A stretch of 64,000 bases of DNA, from assembly GCF_002259485.1 (NCBI RefSeq), contig NZ_NPGA01000020.1, positions 744,001 to 808,000 of the forward strand, given 5' to 3'. Positions 34,383 through 42,504 of this stretch are shown piece by piece. The notes under the pieces are model-generated. The model saw only the letters and a list, made by a program, of their open reading frames with translations, searched no databases and had not been told where the DNA came from. Position numbers and translations under genes: made by a program. This DNA is from Rhodococcus sp. 14-1411-2a (GTDB taxonomy: Bacteria; Actinomycetota; Actinomycetes; Mycobacteriales; Mycobacteriaceae). The stretch's first letter is position 1; the number at the start of each line of letters is the position of its first letter.

Positions 34383-35462
34383 CTACCGGTCGGCGAGAAT
34401 CTGCTTCAGCAGGCCTCGAGCGAACGTCGACACACTGCTCACGTTGTCCGGGGTCGCGAGTGCTTCCAGGCCGTCGACGCCCAACGCATTCACGTACGGG
34501 GACACGCTCTCGAGCAACCTGGACAACGCGCTGCGCCCCTCGTCCGCGGGGCCCGCGCCGCTGGGTGCTGCCGCAGACGCGGCGGTGTCGGTGGTGGCAG
34601 TCGCGGCGGTGTCGGTGGTGGCAGTCGCGGCGTCCGTTGGGGTCGAGGGGGTTTCGGCCCCGAGGAGGTAGTCGATGATCCCCGTCGAGATGGCGATCGC
34701 ATGCTCGAGCTGACCGTCCGAGCTCTCCAGCAGAGCTGCGTCGTCGGGGTTGGATCCGTTGCCCATCTCCACGAACACAAGAGGCACCGTGGTCAGCGCA
34801 GGACCGGCGATATCGGATCGCTCCTGTATTCCGTTCTCGACCCCCGCGTAGTTCGCGGGCTCGAAGCCTGCGCGCACGTAGGAGTCTCGCATCAGCGTCG
34901 ACGCCGAACGTCCCCCCTGGGACTGGGCAGCGTCGGCAGCGGCGCTCGGAATCGGCAGAGTGGGCACGATCAGATGGAACCCGTGCCTGTCGGTGTCGGT
35001 CGTCGTACTCGTGGAGTCCGCATGGATACTCACGGCCACGTCGGCCCCGGACTCGCTGGCTGCCTTCGCCCTGTCGTCGACGCATCCGCCCCAGCCGGTG
35101 TCGTCTGCTCGACTCGTCTTCACCGTCGCACCCAGACTCTCCAGGCTCGATCGGACGAGCTCGCTGACTTTCCAGTTGATCGTGTGCTCGGGCACGCCGT
35201 CCACTGTGGTCATGCCGGTGGTCTGGCAATCCTTGGTGCCGCCCCGTCCGTCGTTCACCTGCCGCTGCAGATTCTCCGAGTGTGCGGTGCCCTGGTGACC
35301 CGGATCGAGGAACACTGTCTTCCCCGACAACTCCGTGCCTGCGGCGGGTGCCGTGCCGGCCGGTGCTGCCATGGCAGGCGCGGACACGAGCACCCCGGCA
35401 CCGAGAATCCCGACGCACATCAGCGCCGTCACTACCGATCTGGTCATCGGTGCAGATTTCAT
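34383..35462 (-). CDS. Secreted N-acetylmuramoyl-L-alanine amidase (Amidase_3)
   Basis: A 359-residue exported peptidoglycan hydrolase resembling mycobacterial Rv3717. A signal peptide with hydrophobic core VVTALMCVGILGAGVLV and site AMAA follows ATG 35462 (35447 is an alternative). The zinc site is formed by LDPGHQG (His), the Glu of VDGVPEHTIN and AVSIHADS (His); VFVEMGN holds the catalytic Glu. A Ser/Thr/Ala linker made of a duplicated 8-residue unit and a C-terminal helical segment follow. It cuts the bond between muramic acid and the stem peptide. Next gene is the COG0523 chaperone. Confidence 0.88.
   Translation of the reverse strand: MKSAPMTRSVVTALMCVGILGAGVLVSAPAMAAPAGTAPAAGTELSGKTVFLDPGHQGTAHSENLQRQVNDGRGGTKDCQTTGMTTVDGVPEHTINWKVSELVRSSLESLGATVKTSRADDTGWGGCVDDRAKAASESGADVAVSIHADSTSTTTDTDRHGFHLIVPTLPIPSAAADAAQSQGGRSASTLMRDSYVRAGFEPANYAGVENGIQERSDIAGPALTTVPLVFVEMGNGSNPDDAALLESSDGQLEHAIAISTGIIDYLLGAETPSTPTDAATATTDTAATATTDTAASAAAPSGAGPADEGRSALSRLLESVSPYVNALGVDGLEALATPDNVSSVSTFARGLLKQILADR
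34579..34626. repeat. Duplicated 24-bp unit in the amidase linker
   Basis: Two identical 24-base copies (34579-34602, 34603-34626) encode a repeated Ala/Thr/Asp linker block, and a third partial copy follows. It probably arose by slippage and changes only linker length. Confidence 0.85.
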
Positions 35463-35976
35463 ACCGTCTGGCGCAACGGTGGAACTCGCTGCGCAACTCC
35501 CCTCTCGACCCCTCGGACACCGCTGATCCGAGCGGGTCACCGCACCGCGGGGCACCACACGTCACAACAGACACTTGCGCCTCAAGTGAAGCAGATATTG
35601 CCGTCGACGCGTCTCGGGTGGTCTTTCGTTAGTGAAACGATTGCGTTTCGTGACCGATTCGTTGCCGGATACATCGAAGCCAAGCGGCACCAACCGATCG
35701 CATTCGATCGAACCCGAACCGACCCGAGGATGGCACTACGTATTCAAACCGGACAGTTCGTCTTTCTCACGGATAACGATGAACAGGATCGCCGAGACAA
35801 TGCTTCTCACAATCACCTCGTCGGTTTCACGAGGTGTCGAGGTGATTGTGAGAATTCTGCGAATCGAGTAACAATTCCCCGACCCGCATGGATAAAGACA
35901 TTGTTCAGCCGTATAGTCGCTTCAGTTCGATCTGGACATCCCCGCATCATCCCCTGCATCATTGGAGAGCTTCAGC
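35463..35976. other. Divergent region between amidase and lsr2-like genes
   Basis: About 510 bases, visibly richer in A+T than the coding sequence around. It contains a palindrome gaaacg-attg-cgtttc (35634-35649), a 17-base inverted repeat (35804-35854), a possible -10 tatagt (35912-35917) for lsr2 and the lsr2 ribosome site GGAGAG (35964-35969). A 79-codon frame at 35632-35871 spans the inverted repeat and resembles nothing I know; I do not call it a gene. Confidence 0.5.
35804..35854. repeat. 17-bp perfect inverted repeat upstream of lsr2-like gene
   Basis: Arms ttctcacaatcacctcg (35804-35820) and its exact complement (35838-35854) flank a 17-base loop that itself contains a second cgaggtg half, allowing an alternative hairpin. 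It lies upstream of the probable lsr2 promoter. Confidence 0.8.
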
Positions 35977-36321
35977 ATGGCCAGAAAAGTCTATGTGCAA
36001 CTAGTCGACGACATCGACGAAAAACCGATCGAATCCGGTGGCGAACACATAACCTATTCGGTCAACGGAGTCAGCTACGAAATCGACCTGAGCGACAAGA
36101 ACGCGAAGGAATTTCACCGCAAGCTCGACTATTACATCGAGCACTCGACCAAGGTCGGTGGAAAGCGAACGAAGAAGTCGAGCACCCCGGCAACCGGTGC
36201 CAAGCGCGACGCCAATCAGACCAAAGCCATCAGAGAGTGGGCAAAGGCGAACGGCCACAACATCTCGGCGCGAGGCAGAATCCCCGCCGAGGTCGAGCAG
36301 GCATTCGACGCCGCTCACTGA
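35977..36321 (+). CDS. lsr2: Lsr2 family nucleoid-associated protein (paralogue-like)
   Basis: A 114-residue H-NS-like protein. The N-terminal dimerisation part is MARKVYVQLVDDIDEKP, ITYSVNGVSYEIDLS and FHRKLDYYIEHS. The linker is basic. The C-terminal DNA-binding part IREWAKANGHNISARGRIPAE contains the RGR AT-hook-like motif that reads the minor groove of AT-rich DNA. ATG 35977 has GGAGAG seven bases upstream. The usual lsr2 of this order lies beside clpC and lysS, so this copy is probably a second, more divergent one. It is followed by a strong terminator. Confidence 0.9.
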   Translation: MARKVYVQLVDDIDEKPIESGGEHITYSVNGVSYEIDLSDKNAKEFHRKLDYYIEHSTKVGGKRTKKSSTPATGAKRDANQTKAIREWAKANGHNISARGRIPAEVEQAFDAAH

Positions 36322-36391
36322 ACCACCACAGCCGAATCGGGCTCCGGTCCGACACTCGAAAGCCGATCCGGCGGTCTCGACACCGAAACAC

Positions 36392-36425
36392 GAAAAAAGC
36401 GTCGCCCGAGGGCGACGCTTTTTTC
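36392..36425. terminator. Bidirectional terminator between lsr2 and tRNA-Ala
   Basis: Arms aaaaaagcgtcgcc and ggcgacgctttttt with a cgag loop. The A-run on one side and T-run on the other serve both lsr2 (plus) and tRNA-Ala (minus). Confidence 0.92.
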
Positions 36426-36473
36426 ATTGACCATCTTGGTGAAGCTTGTTACTCGGTGAAGCTTGCTTCTCGG

Positions 36474-36546
36474 TGGAGCTAAGGGGACTCGAACCCCTGA
36501 CCCCCACACTGCCAGTGTGGTGCGCTACCAGCTGCGCCATAGCCCC
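36474..36546 (-). tRNA. tRNA-Ala (anticodon GGC)
   Basis: A 73-base cloverleaf on the minus strand: acceptor GGGGCTA/TAGCTCC, D arm GCGCAGCTGGTAGCGC, anticodon arm CCACA-CTGGCAG-TGTGG with anticodon GGC, T arm with GGTTCGAGTCC, discriminator A. CCA is not encoded. Downstream on the minus strand are two near copies of ggtgaagcttg before the terminator. Confidence 0.95.
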
Positions 36547-36672
36547 GAGTTACTGCGTGCTCCCGCTCATGCGGTTGCTCGAACGAAGTTACACCATCGG
36601 TCGCAGCAGCAACAAATCACCTGGTGCGACCGGTACCGAAACCTCCACGACCGATCGCACCGACGCCCGAGA

Positions 36673-37419
36673 TCAGTTGATCGACGCAAGCCATTCCGAG
36701 TCACCGAGCGCATCGACAACCTGACCGTCCACGAGGACCCCCGGCGTTCCCCGGGCACCCGACGCCGCCAGTGCGTCCCGTCCGGTGTTCGCATCCGCTA
36801 CTGCTGCATCGCGCTGCGCACCGCTGGTGATGCATTCCGTTGCCAGCTCGCTCGCTCCCGCAGATCCGGCGAGTTCGGCGAGTTCGGCATCGGTTCGGTC
36901 GGAGTCACCGCCTTCTTCGGGGCGAAATTCCGGGTCGAACAACCCGGCGTGAAATGCCGAGTAGACCCGCGCGTTCTCGGTCGCTGCCACGCAGTGCGAC
37001 GCCGCGACGGCACGCGTCGAATAGTCACCGGACGCCGACTGTGGATCCAGGAAATTGACCAGGTGGTAATTCACCGAGACGACACCGTCGTCGATTTTCT
37101 GAGCCAACTCCTGGCCGTGTTTCACTTCGAGGTCGCCGCAGAACGGGCACATCGGATCCTCGAAGACATCGATGACCCGCTGCGCTTCAGGACGCGACAG
37201 CTGCACCACACCGTCACCCGGCAACGACAATTCGACCGCCGGATTCTTGACCGTTCCGTAGCCGTCGTTGCGGGGAGCGTCGCTTCCGCTCTGCCACATG
37301 ATCGCCACCACGATGACGATCACCACTACGACGAATGCGATGCCGCCCAATACGTACGTCATCGTGTTGGAGGTTGCCTCGGGTGTGTGTTTCGTACTCG
37401 ATATCTTCTTCTGGCTCAC
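36673..37419 (-). CDS. Membrane-anchored DsbA/thioredoxin-like oxidoreductase
   Basis: A 248-residue protein. A cytosolic N-terminus is followed by one membrane helix (about residues 22-42) and an extracytoplasmic thioredoxin fold. EDPMCPFC carries the catalytic pair Cys91/Cys94, and RGTPGVLVDG is the cis-Pro loop. The inserted helical domain is of DsbA_5/DSBA type common in Actinobacteria, where such enzymes form disulfides in exported proteins. A further Cys pair (ASHC, ATEC) may form a structural disulfide. GTG start 37419; it lies 25 bases after the MFS gene on the same strand. Confidence 0.88.
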   Translation of the reverse strand: MSQKKISSTKHTPEATSNTMTYVLGGIAFVVVVIVIVVAIMWQSGSDAPRNDGYGTVKNPAVELSLPGDGVVQLSRPEAQRVIDVFEDPMCPFCGDLEVKHGQELAQKIDDGVVSVNYHLVNFLDPQSASGDYSTRAVAASHCVAATENARVYSAFHAGLFDPEFRPEEGGDSDRTDAELAELAGSAGASELATECITSGAQRDAAVADANTGRDALAASGARGTPGVLVDGQVVDALGDSEWLASIN

Positions 37420-37444
37420 ACAGCGAATACTACGGTTGCGTGCG

Positions 37445-38683
37445 TCAGGTGCTCTCGCGCCCGAGCGTGTCCGGAACTCGCGACCACCAGAGTCCGGCCA
37501 GGAGAAGCAGCGCTCCCGTCACGGCGAAAGCCGGACCGAACGAGACCTGCTCGACGATCATCCCGGCCACGATCGGGCCGATGACCGCACCGACATCGGA
37601 GGCCATCTGGAATGCAGCCAGCACGGGCCCTCCGCGCGCCTTCGATCCGATCACGTCGGCAACCGAGGCCTGCTGGGCGGGGCTCATCAGTCCCGATCCG
37701 ATTCCGGCGATCAACGACACCACGAGAAACAGCACGGGATCGTGCACGTACCCCATCACGACGGTTCCCAGGCCGCACACCGCCAACCCACCCACCATGA
37801 AGGGCTTGCGACCGCGCACATCGGACAGGCGACCGGCAGTGGTGAGCACCAGTGCATTTCCCACTGCGAACACGGTCAGCGCGATACCGACGAACACCTC
37901 GGATCGCTGCATCGCCTCGACCACGAACAACGGCACCAAGGCCACCCGAACACCGAACACTGCCCACCCGTTGGCGAAATTCGACGCCAGCGCGGCTTGA
38001 TACGACGGAATCCGCAGGGCGGCGAGCAACGACATCGTGGGCGGTGCGGAGCCCTTCTCGGGCTTGACGAGGTCGGAATCGCCCAGGGTGAAATACACGA
38101 CGGCCGCGGCGATCACGAGAGCCACGGCGTAGATGACGAACGGCACCCGCAGACCGAATCCGACGAGCGCGCCGCCGACGAGTGGACCGCCGATGGTTCC
38201 CAACAGGAAGGCGGTCGCATACAGGCCGGAGATGCGGCCACGACTGGTCGGAGGACTGATCCTGATCAGCAGTCCCAATGCCGACACCGAGAACATCGTC
38301 GAGCCGATGCCGCCGAGTCCGCGAAAGAGCAGCAGCTGCCAGTACGTCTGGGCCAGAGCGCACGCACCGGTGGACACCGCAACGATCAGCAGTCCGATCA
38401 GGTACACGGGCCGCTCGCCGAGCCGCTGCACCAGAGCGCCACTGGCAGGTGCGAACAGCAACCGCATGAGGGCGAATGCACTGATGACCGCCGACGCCGC
38501 GGTGTAGCCGACGCCGAATTCCCGGGCGAACTGTGGCAGAGCGGGCGCGACGATGCCGAATCCCAGCGCGATGACGAACGCCGCCGATACCAGAACCCAG
38601 ATCTCCGGCGGGAGCTTGCCTCCGGGTTGGAACGCCGGCTCGGGCGTCGAACTGTCGTGATCGGGTGGAGGTGAGTCGGTCAC
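37445..38683 (-). CDS. MFS drug/metabolite efflux transporter
   Basis: A 412-residue twelve-helix transporter of the major facilitator superfamily. Helix 1 has ALGFGIVAPALPQFA, loop 2-3 has SGALVQRLGERPVYLIG (motif A), and helix 5 has ATAFLLGTIGGPLVGG (motif C), the antiporter signature of drug efflux families. Loop 8-9 repeats motif A as GRLSDVRGRKPFMVGG. The GTG start overlaps the pgm stop by four bases. Substrate unknown. Linked to pgm and the DsbA-like gene only by orientation and spacing. Confidence 0.88.
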   Translation of the reverse strand: MTDSPPPDHDSSTPEPAFQPGGKLPPEIWVLVSAAFVIALGFGIVAPALPQFAREFGVGYTAASAVISAFALMRLLFAPASGALVQRLGERPVYLIGLLIVAVSTGACALAQTYWQLLLFRGLGGIGSTMFSVSALGLLIRISPPTSRGRISGLYATAFLLGTIGGPLVGGALVGFGLRVPFVIYAVALVIAAAVVYFTLGDSDLVKPEKGSAPPTMSLLAALRIPSYQAALASNFANGWAVFGVRVALVPLFVVEAMQRSEVFVGIALTVFAVGNALVLTTAGRLSDVRGRKPFMVGGLAVCGLGTVVMGYVHDPVLFLVVSLIAGIGSGLMSPAQQASVADVIGSKARGGPVLAAFQMASDVGAVIGPIVAGMIVEQVSFGPAFAVTGALLLLAGLWWSRVPDTLGREST

Positions 38684-40320
38684 GAGCTCTCGAGTGCGGA
38701 CGACACCAGTTCACGTGCTGCGGCTTGAACCCGGGCCAGATGCTCCTCGCCCTGGAACGACTCCGCGTAGATCTTGTACACGTCCTCGGTTCCGGACGGG
38801 CGCGCAGCGAACCAGGCGCTCTCCGTCGTCACCTTCAGTCCACCGAGGGCAGCTCCGTTACCCGGCGCCTCGGTCAGCGTGGCTGTGATCGGTTCCCCGG
38901 CAAGCTCGGTGGCGGTGATCTGGCTCGGTGAGAGCTTGGCGAGAACGGCCTTCTGCTCGCGGGTGGCCGGCGCATCGACGCGGGCATACGTCGGATTGCC
39001 GAACTTCGCGGTGAACTCGCCGTAGCGCTGAGACGGCGTGAACCCGGTGACGGCGGTGATCTCGGACGCCAGCAGCGCGAGGATGATGCCGTCCTTGTCG
39101 GTGGTCCAGACTCGGCCGTTGCGTCGGAGGAACGACGCGCCTGCGCTTTCCTCGCCGCCGAAACCGAGCTCACCGGCAAGCAGACCTGGAACGAACCACT
39201 TGAACCCGACCGGCACCTCGAGGAGTCGACGACCGAGACCTCCGACGACCCGGTCGATCATCGACGAGCTCACCAACGTCTTGCCCACTGCCGCCGTGGG
39301 TGACCAATCGGGTCGGTGCGTGAACAGGTAGTCGATGGCGACGGCGAGGAAGTGGTTGGGATTCATCAGGCCACCGTCGGGAGTGACGATGCCGTGCCGA
39401 TCGGAGTCGGCGTCGTTTCCCGTCGAGATGTCGAAGCGATCGCGGGCAGCGATGAGCGACGCCATCGCGTTCGGCGACGAGCAATCCATCCTGATCTTGC
39501 CGTCGGTGTCGAGAGTCATGAAGCGGAATGTGCCGTCCACCAACGGGTTCACCACGGTCAGGTCCAGATTGTGCCGCTCGGCGATGGCATCCCAGTAATC
39601 GACACTCGCACCGCCCAACGGATCTGCTCCGATGCGCACCCCGGCCGCACGAACAGCGTCGAGATCCAGCACGTTCGGCAGGTCGTCGACGTAGGTGCCG
39701 AGGAAGTCGTAGCGCGAGACGCTGCCCGCGAACGCCTGCGCGAGAGTCACCCGCTTGATACCCGAAATGCCATCGCGCAGAAGCTCGTTCGCACGAGCGG
39801 CAATGACCGACGTGGCATCACTGTCGGCCGGACCGCCGTGCGGAGGGTTGTACTTGAAGCCGCCGTCCCGGGGCGGGTTGTGCGACGGCGTCACCACGAT
39901 GCCGTCGGCCTTCGCCGACGGGCCGGATTCGTTGTACCGAAGGATGGCGTGACTGACGGCGGGAGTCGGCGTGTATCGGTCCCCCGAATCGACCAGGACG
40001 TCGACGTCGTTGGCTGCCAACACTTCCAGAGCCGTCGTCCAGGCGGGTTCGGACAACGCGTGGGTGTCCCGGCCGATGAACAACGGCCCGGTGATGCCTT
40101 GTGCCGCGCGGTACTCCACGATCGCCTGCGTCGTCGCCACGATGTGTGCCTCGTTGAACGCCGAATCCAAGCTGGACCCTCGATGTCCCGATGTGCCGAA
40201 CACCACCTGCTGACTGGGTTCCGACACGTCGGGAACCCGCGAGTAGTACGCCGTCACGAGCTGCGAAAGATCGACCAGATCCTCCGGCAGTGCAGTGGTT
40301 CCAGCTCTCTCGTGCGCCAC
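38680..40320 (-). CDS. pgm: Phosphoglucomutase (alpha-D-glucose-specific)
   Basis: A 546-residue enzyme that interconverts glucose-1-P and glucose-6-P, feeding glycogen, trehalose and UDP-glucose. VFGTSGHRGSS is the N-terminal phosphate loop; VVTPSHNPPRDGG contains the phosphoserine (Ser146); GNDADSDRHGIV is the metal loop; GEESAGASFLR binds the sugar; and FAARPSGTED closes the phosphate site. This is the long Pgm type found in mycobacteria. GTG start at 40320. The product links metabolically to glgX and to the glucan block at the left end. Confidence 0.95.
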   Translation of the reverse strand: MAHERAGTTALPEDLVDLSQLVTAYYSRVPDVSEPSQQVVFGTSGHRGSSLDSAFNEAHIVATTQAIVEYRAAQGITGPLFIGRDTHALSEPAWTTALEVLAANDVDVLVDSGDRYTPTPAVSHAILRYNESGPSAKADGIVVTPSHNPPRDGGFKYNPPHGGPADSDATSVIAARANELLRDGISGIKRVTLAQAFAGSVSRYDFLGTYVDDLPNVLDLDAVRAAGVRIGADPLGGASVDYWDAIAERHNLDLTVVNPLVDGTFRFMTLDTDGKIRMDCSSPNAMASLIAARDRFDISTGNDADSDRHGIVTPDGGLMNPNHFLAVAIDYLFTHRPDWSPTAAVGKTLVSSSMIDRVVGGLGRRLLEVPVGFKWFVPGLLAGELGFGGEESAGASFLRRNGRVWTTDKDGIILALLASEITAVTGFTPSQRYGEFTAKFGNPTYARVDAPATREQKAVLAKLSPSQITATELAGEPITATLTEAPGNGAALGGLKVTTESAWFAARPSGTEDVYKIYAESFQGEEHLARVQAAARELVSSALESS

Positions 40321-40390
40321 GATGCGCCTCCTCGTTGATCGACGAACCGAAATCCTCGACCAACCCTAGCGCCGCTGCCCCACCCGCGAG

Positions 40391-41182
40391 CTACTTGCCG
40401 GCTCGTTTCGGCGGCCGTGGGAGGAAATAGCTGGTCCGCTGCTGGTATTCGCGATACCCCGGACGCTTTTCCATGCTGCGCTCGAGCAACCGCGCACCGG
40501 TGGCGAACACCAGGAAGTACGTCATCGCGATGGGCGACAGAAACGTGAACACTCCGGGCCACGCCGACGCCGAGACGAGAAACAGTCCCCACCAGACCGC
40601 CGAATCGCCGAAGTAGTTGGGGTGCCGCGTCCACGACCACAGACCACGATCCATGATCTTGCCCTTGTTCGACGCGTCGGCCTTGAAGGCCGTCAACTGC
40701 GCATCGCCCACTGCCTCGAACGTCCATCCGAGAATCCACACCAGTACACCGAGTACGACCACCGGCAGAACGGATCCGCGGGCGACCGCTGATACCTGCA
40801 GCGGCAGGGACACGAACCACAATGCAATCGCCTGCGTCAGGTAGATCTTCCGCAGCGCGTACAGGGTTTCGTTACCGGTGGCCTTGGCGAGCAGTTCGGT
40901 GTAGCGCGGATCCTCACCGTGCCCGCGCGAGCGCCGAAAGACGTGCACTGCAAGTCGAAGTCCCCACACAGCGACGAGGACGAGCAGAAGTATTCGACGC
41001 CACAGTTCGCCTGTTCCGGTCGCAGCCGAGATCAGCGCGATCAGAACGAACCCGCCGCCCCACGTCACGTCCACGACGTTGTGGCGTCCGATGCGCGCGC
41101 CGATGAGGGCGGTGACGATCATCAGAAGGGCGGTGCCGCCGAGGCTCGCCAGCGATACGGTGAGGAAATCTGACCAGTTCAC
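40391..41182 (-). CDS. DUF1295 membrane protein, steroid 5-alpha-reductase-like
   Basis: A 263-residue integral membrane protein with six or seven helices. NVVDVTWGGGFVLIAL and the C-terminal WSWTRHPNYFGDSAVWWG plus RPGYREYQQRTSYFLP are the DUF1295/steroid-reductase NADPH-binding signatures. Related folds reduce C=C bonds of sterols or methylate isoprenoids. Starts at GTG 41182, overlapping the upstream Cfa gene by four bases; last gene of the six-gene lipid operon. It could reduce a methylene intermediate made by the Cfa-like enzymes (hypothesis). Confidence 0.85.
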   Translation of the reverse strand: MNWSDFLTVSLASLGGTALLMIVTALIGARIGRHNVVDVTWGGGFVLIALISAATGTGELWRRILLLVLVAVWGLRLAVHVFRRSRGHGEDPRYTELLAKATGNETLYALRKIYLTQAIALWFVSLPLQVSAVARGSVLPVVVLGVLVWILGWTFEAVGDAQLTAFKADASNKGKIMDRGLWSWTRHPNYFGDSAVWWGLFLVSASAWPGVFTFLSPIAMTYFLVFATGARLLERSMEKRPGYREYQQRTSYFLPRPPKRAGK

Positions 41183-42504
41183 CGTGGGCACACCCACACC
41201 GGCCGCACCGGTTCCATGTCGGACGGTCCGTTCTCGGACCGAACCGCCAGAATCTGGTCGACGCCCATCCGGTTGTCCCGGAACGCCATTCCGCCGCCGA
41301 TCAGGTACAGCCGCCACACGCGAGCGACCTCTTCCCCGACCATCGCCACCACATCTTCGAAGCGCGCCTCGAAGCGTTCCGTCCAGACGTCGACGGTCCG
41401 CACGTAGTGCTCCCGAAGGGCATGGACGTCGCGAACCTCCAGTCCTGCCTCCTCGATCATCGCGACGGTCCGCCCGACCGGGCGCATGTACATGTCCGGC
41501 GCTATGAACGATTCGATGAATGCTCCGCCGCCGGGGTTGTCCCCTTCTCTTCGCGACATCTGCTGAATCAGCACGCGTCCACCCGGCTTGACGTTCGAGT
41601 GCAGTGCGGCGGTGTAGGTGGGGTAATTGGCCTCCCCCACATGCTCACCCATCTCGATCGACGCCACCGCGTCGAAGGGCCCGTCCGGAATCTCTCGATA
41701 GTCCTGAATTCGAATCTCGACGTTGTCCTGCAGTCCTCGGTCGGCGATTCGCGTGTCGATGAAGGCTTTCTGTTCGCGCGAGATGGTCACTCCGACGACC
41801 TGCGCTCCGTACTCCTGAGCGGCGTGCAGGCTCAGGGACCCCCAGCCGCAGCCGACGTCGAGAAAGCGTTGCCCTGCACGCTTGTCGAGGCCGATCTTTC
41901 GACAGACGAGGTCGAGTTTGTCGCGCTGGGCATCGTCGAGGGTGTACTCCGGCGAATCCGAGGTCCAGTAGGCCGACGAGTACGCCATATGCGAATCGAG
42001 CACCAATTCGTAGAAGTCGTTCGACAGGTCGTAATGGTGGCTGATCGCAGCGCGGTCACGGAGCATCGAATGCAACCGACCCTTCACCGAGGCCTGCGAC
42101 ACGGGCGGAGGTAGTGGGCGACCGAACACTCCGAGGTCCTTGGCCAGTTTCGCCAACCGCACCAGCGACGCCGGCCCCGGTCGGATCGCCGACAGTCGGC
42201 GCGCACGCACCACTCCCCAGACGTGATCCAGGGCCGCGGCGAGATCACCGTCGACGTCCAGCTCCCCGGTGACGTATGCCTGCGCAGCGCCGAGTTCGCC
42301 CGGGCTCCACAGCAATCGACGAAGGGCGCTCGGGCTCCGCAACAGCACTCGCGGTGCCGACGCATCTCCTGCAACGGATCCGTCCCACGCCTGCAGCCGA
42401 ACGGGAAGCGGACCACCCACCAGGGGTTCGATCAATTCGGCAATCCGATGTGCAACACCGACACTGCGATCGGTCCGGTCCACGGAAAGTGTCGAGGCGG
42501 TCAT
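41179..42504 (-). CDS. Cyclopropane-fatty-acid synthase-like methyltransferase (first paralogue)
   Basis: A 441-residue SAM enzyme of the CFA/mycolic-methyltransferase family. SAM motif I is FLDVGCGWGS; VVGVTISREQ, RIQDYREI and IEMGEHVGEANYPTY follow the E. coli Cfa order, keeping the Glu-His of the bicarbonate site. Where E. coli Cfa has YSCAYW it has YSSAYW (Cys to Ser). The N-terminal 150 residues match the lipid-binding domain. It would add methylene or methyl to double bonds of phospholipid acyl chains. ATG 42504 overlaps the second paralogue's stop. Confidence 0.88.
   Translation of the reverse strand: MTASTLSVDRTDRSVGVAHRIAELIEPLVGGPLPVRLQAWDGSVAGDASAPRVLLRSPSALRRLLWSPGELGAAQAYVTGELDVDGDLAAALDHVWGVVRARRLSAIRPGPASLVRLAKLAKDLGVFGRPLPPPVSQASVKGRLHSMLRDRAAISHHYDLSNDFYELVLDSHMAYSSAYWTSDSPEYTLDDAQRDKLDLVCRKIGLDKRAGQRFLDVGCGWGSLSLHAAQEYGAQVVGVTISREQKAFIDTRIADRGLQDNVEIRIQDYREIPDGPFDAVASIEMGEHVGEANYPTYTAALHSNVKPGGRVLIQQMSRREGDNPGGGAFIESFIAPDMYMRPVGRTVAMIEEAGLEVRDVHALREHYVRTVDVWTERFEARFEDVVAMVGEEVARVWRLYLIGGGMAFRDNRMGVDQILAVRSENGPSDMEPVRPVWVCPR

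Noticed and set aside
35632..35871. 79-codon frame upstream of lsr2
   Set aside because: Spans the 17-bp inverted repeat, has no ribosome site or known motif.
36439..36473. Direct repeat of ggtgaagcttg next to tRNA-Ala
   Set aside because: Only two imperfect copies; too short to call an att site or functional repeat.
36474..36546. tRNA-Ala, tRNA-fMet and ssrA as integration sites for a mobile island
   Set aside because: No integrase, direct att duplication or foreign gene block lies beside any of the three.
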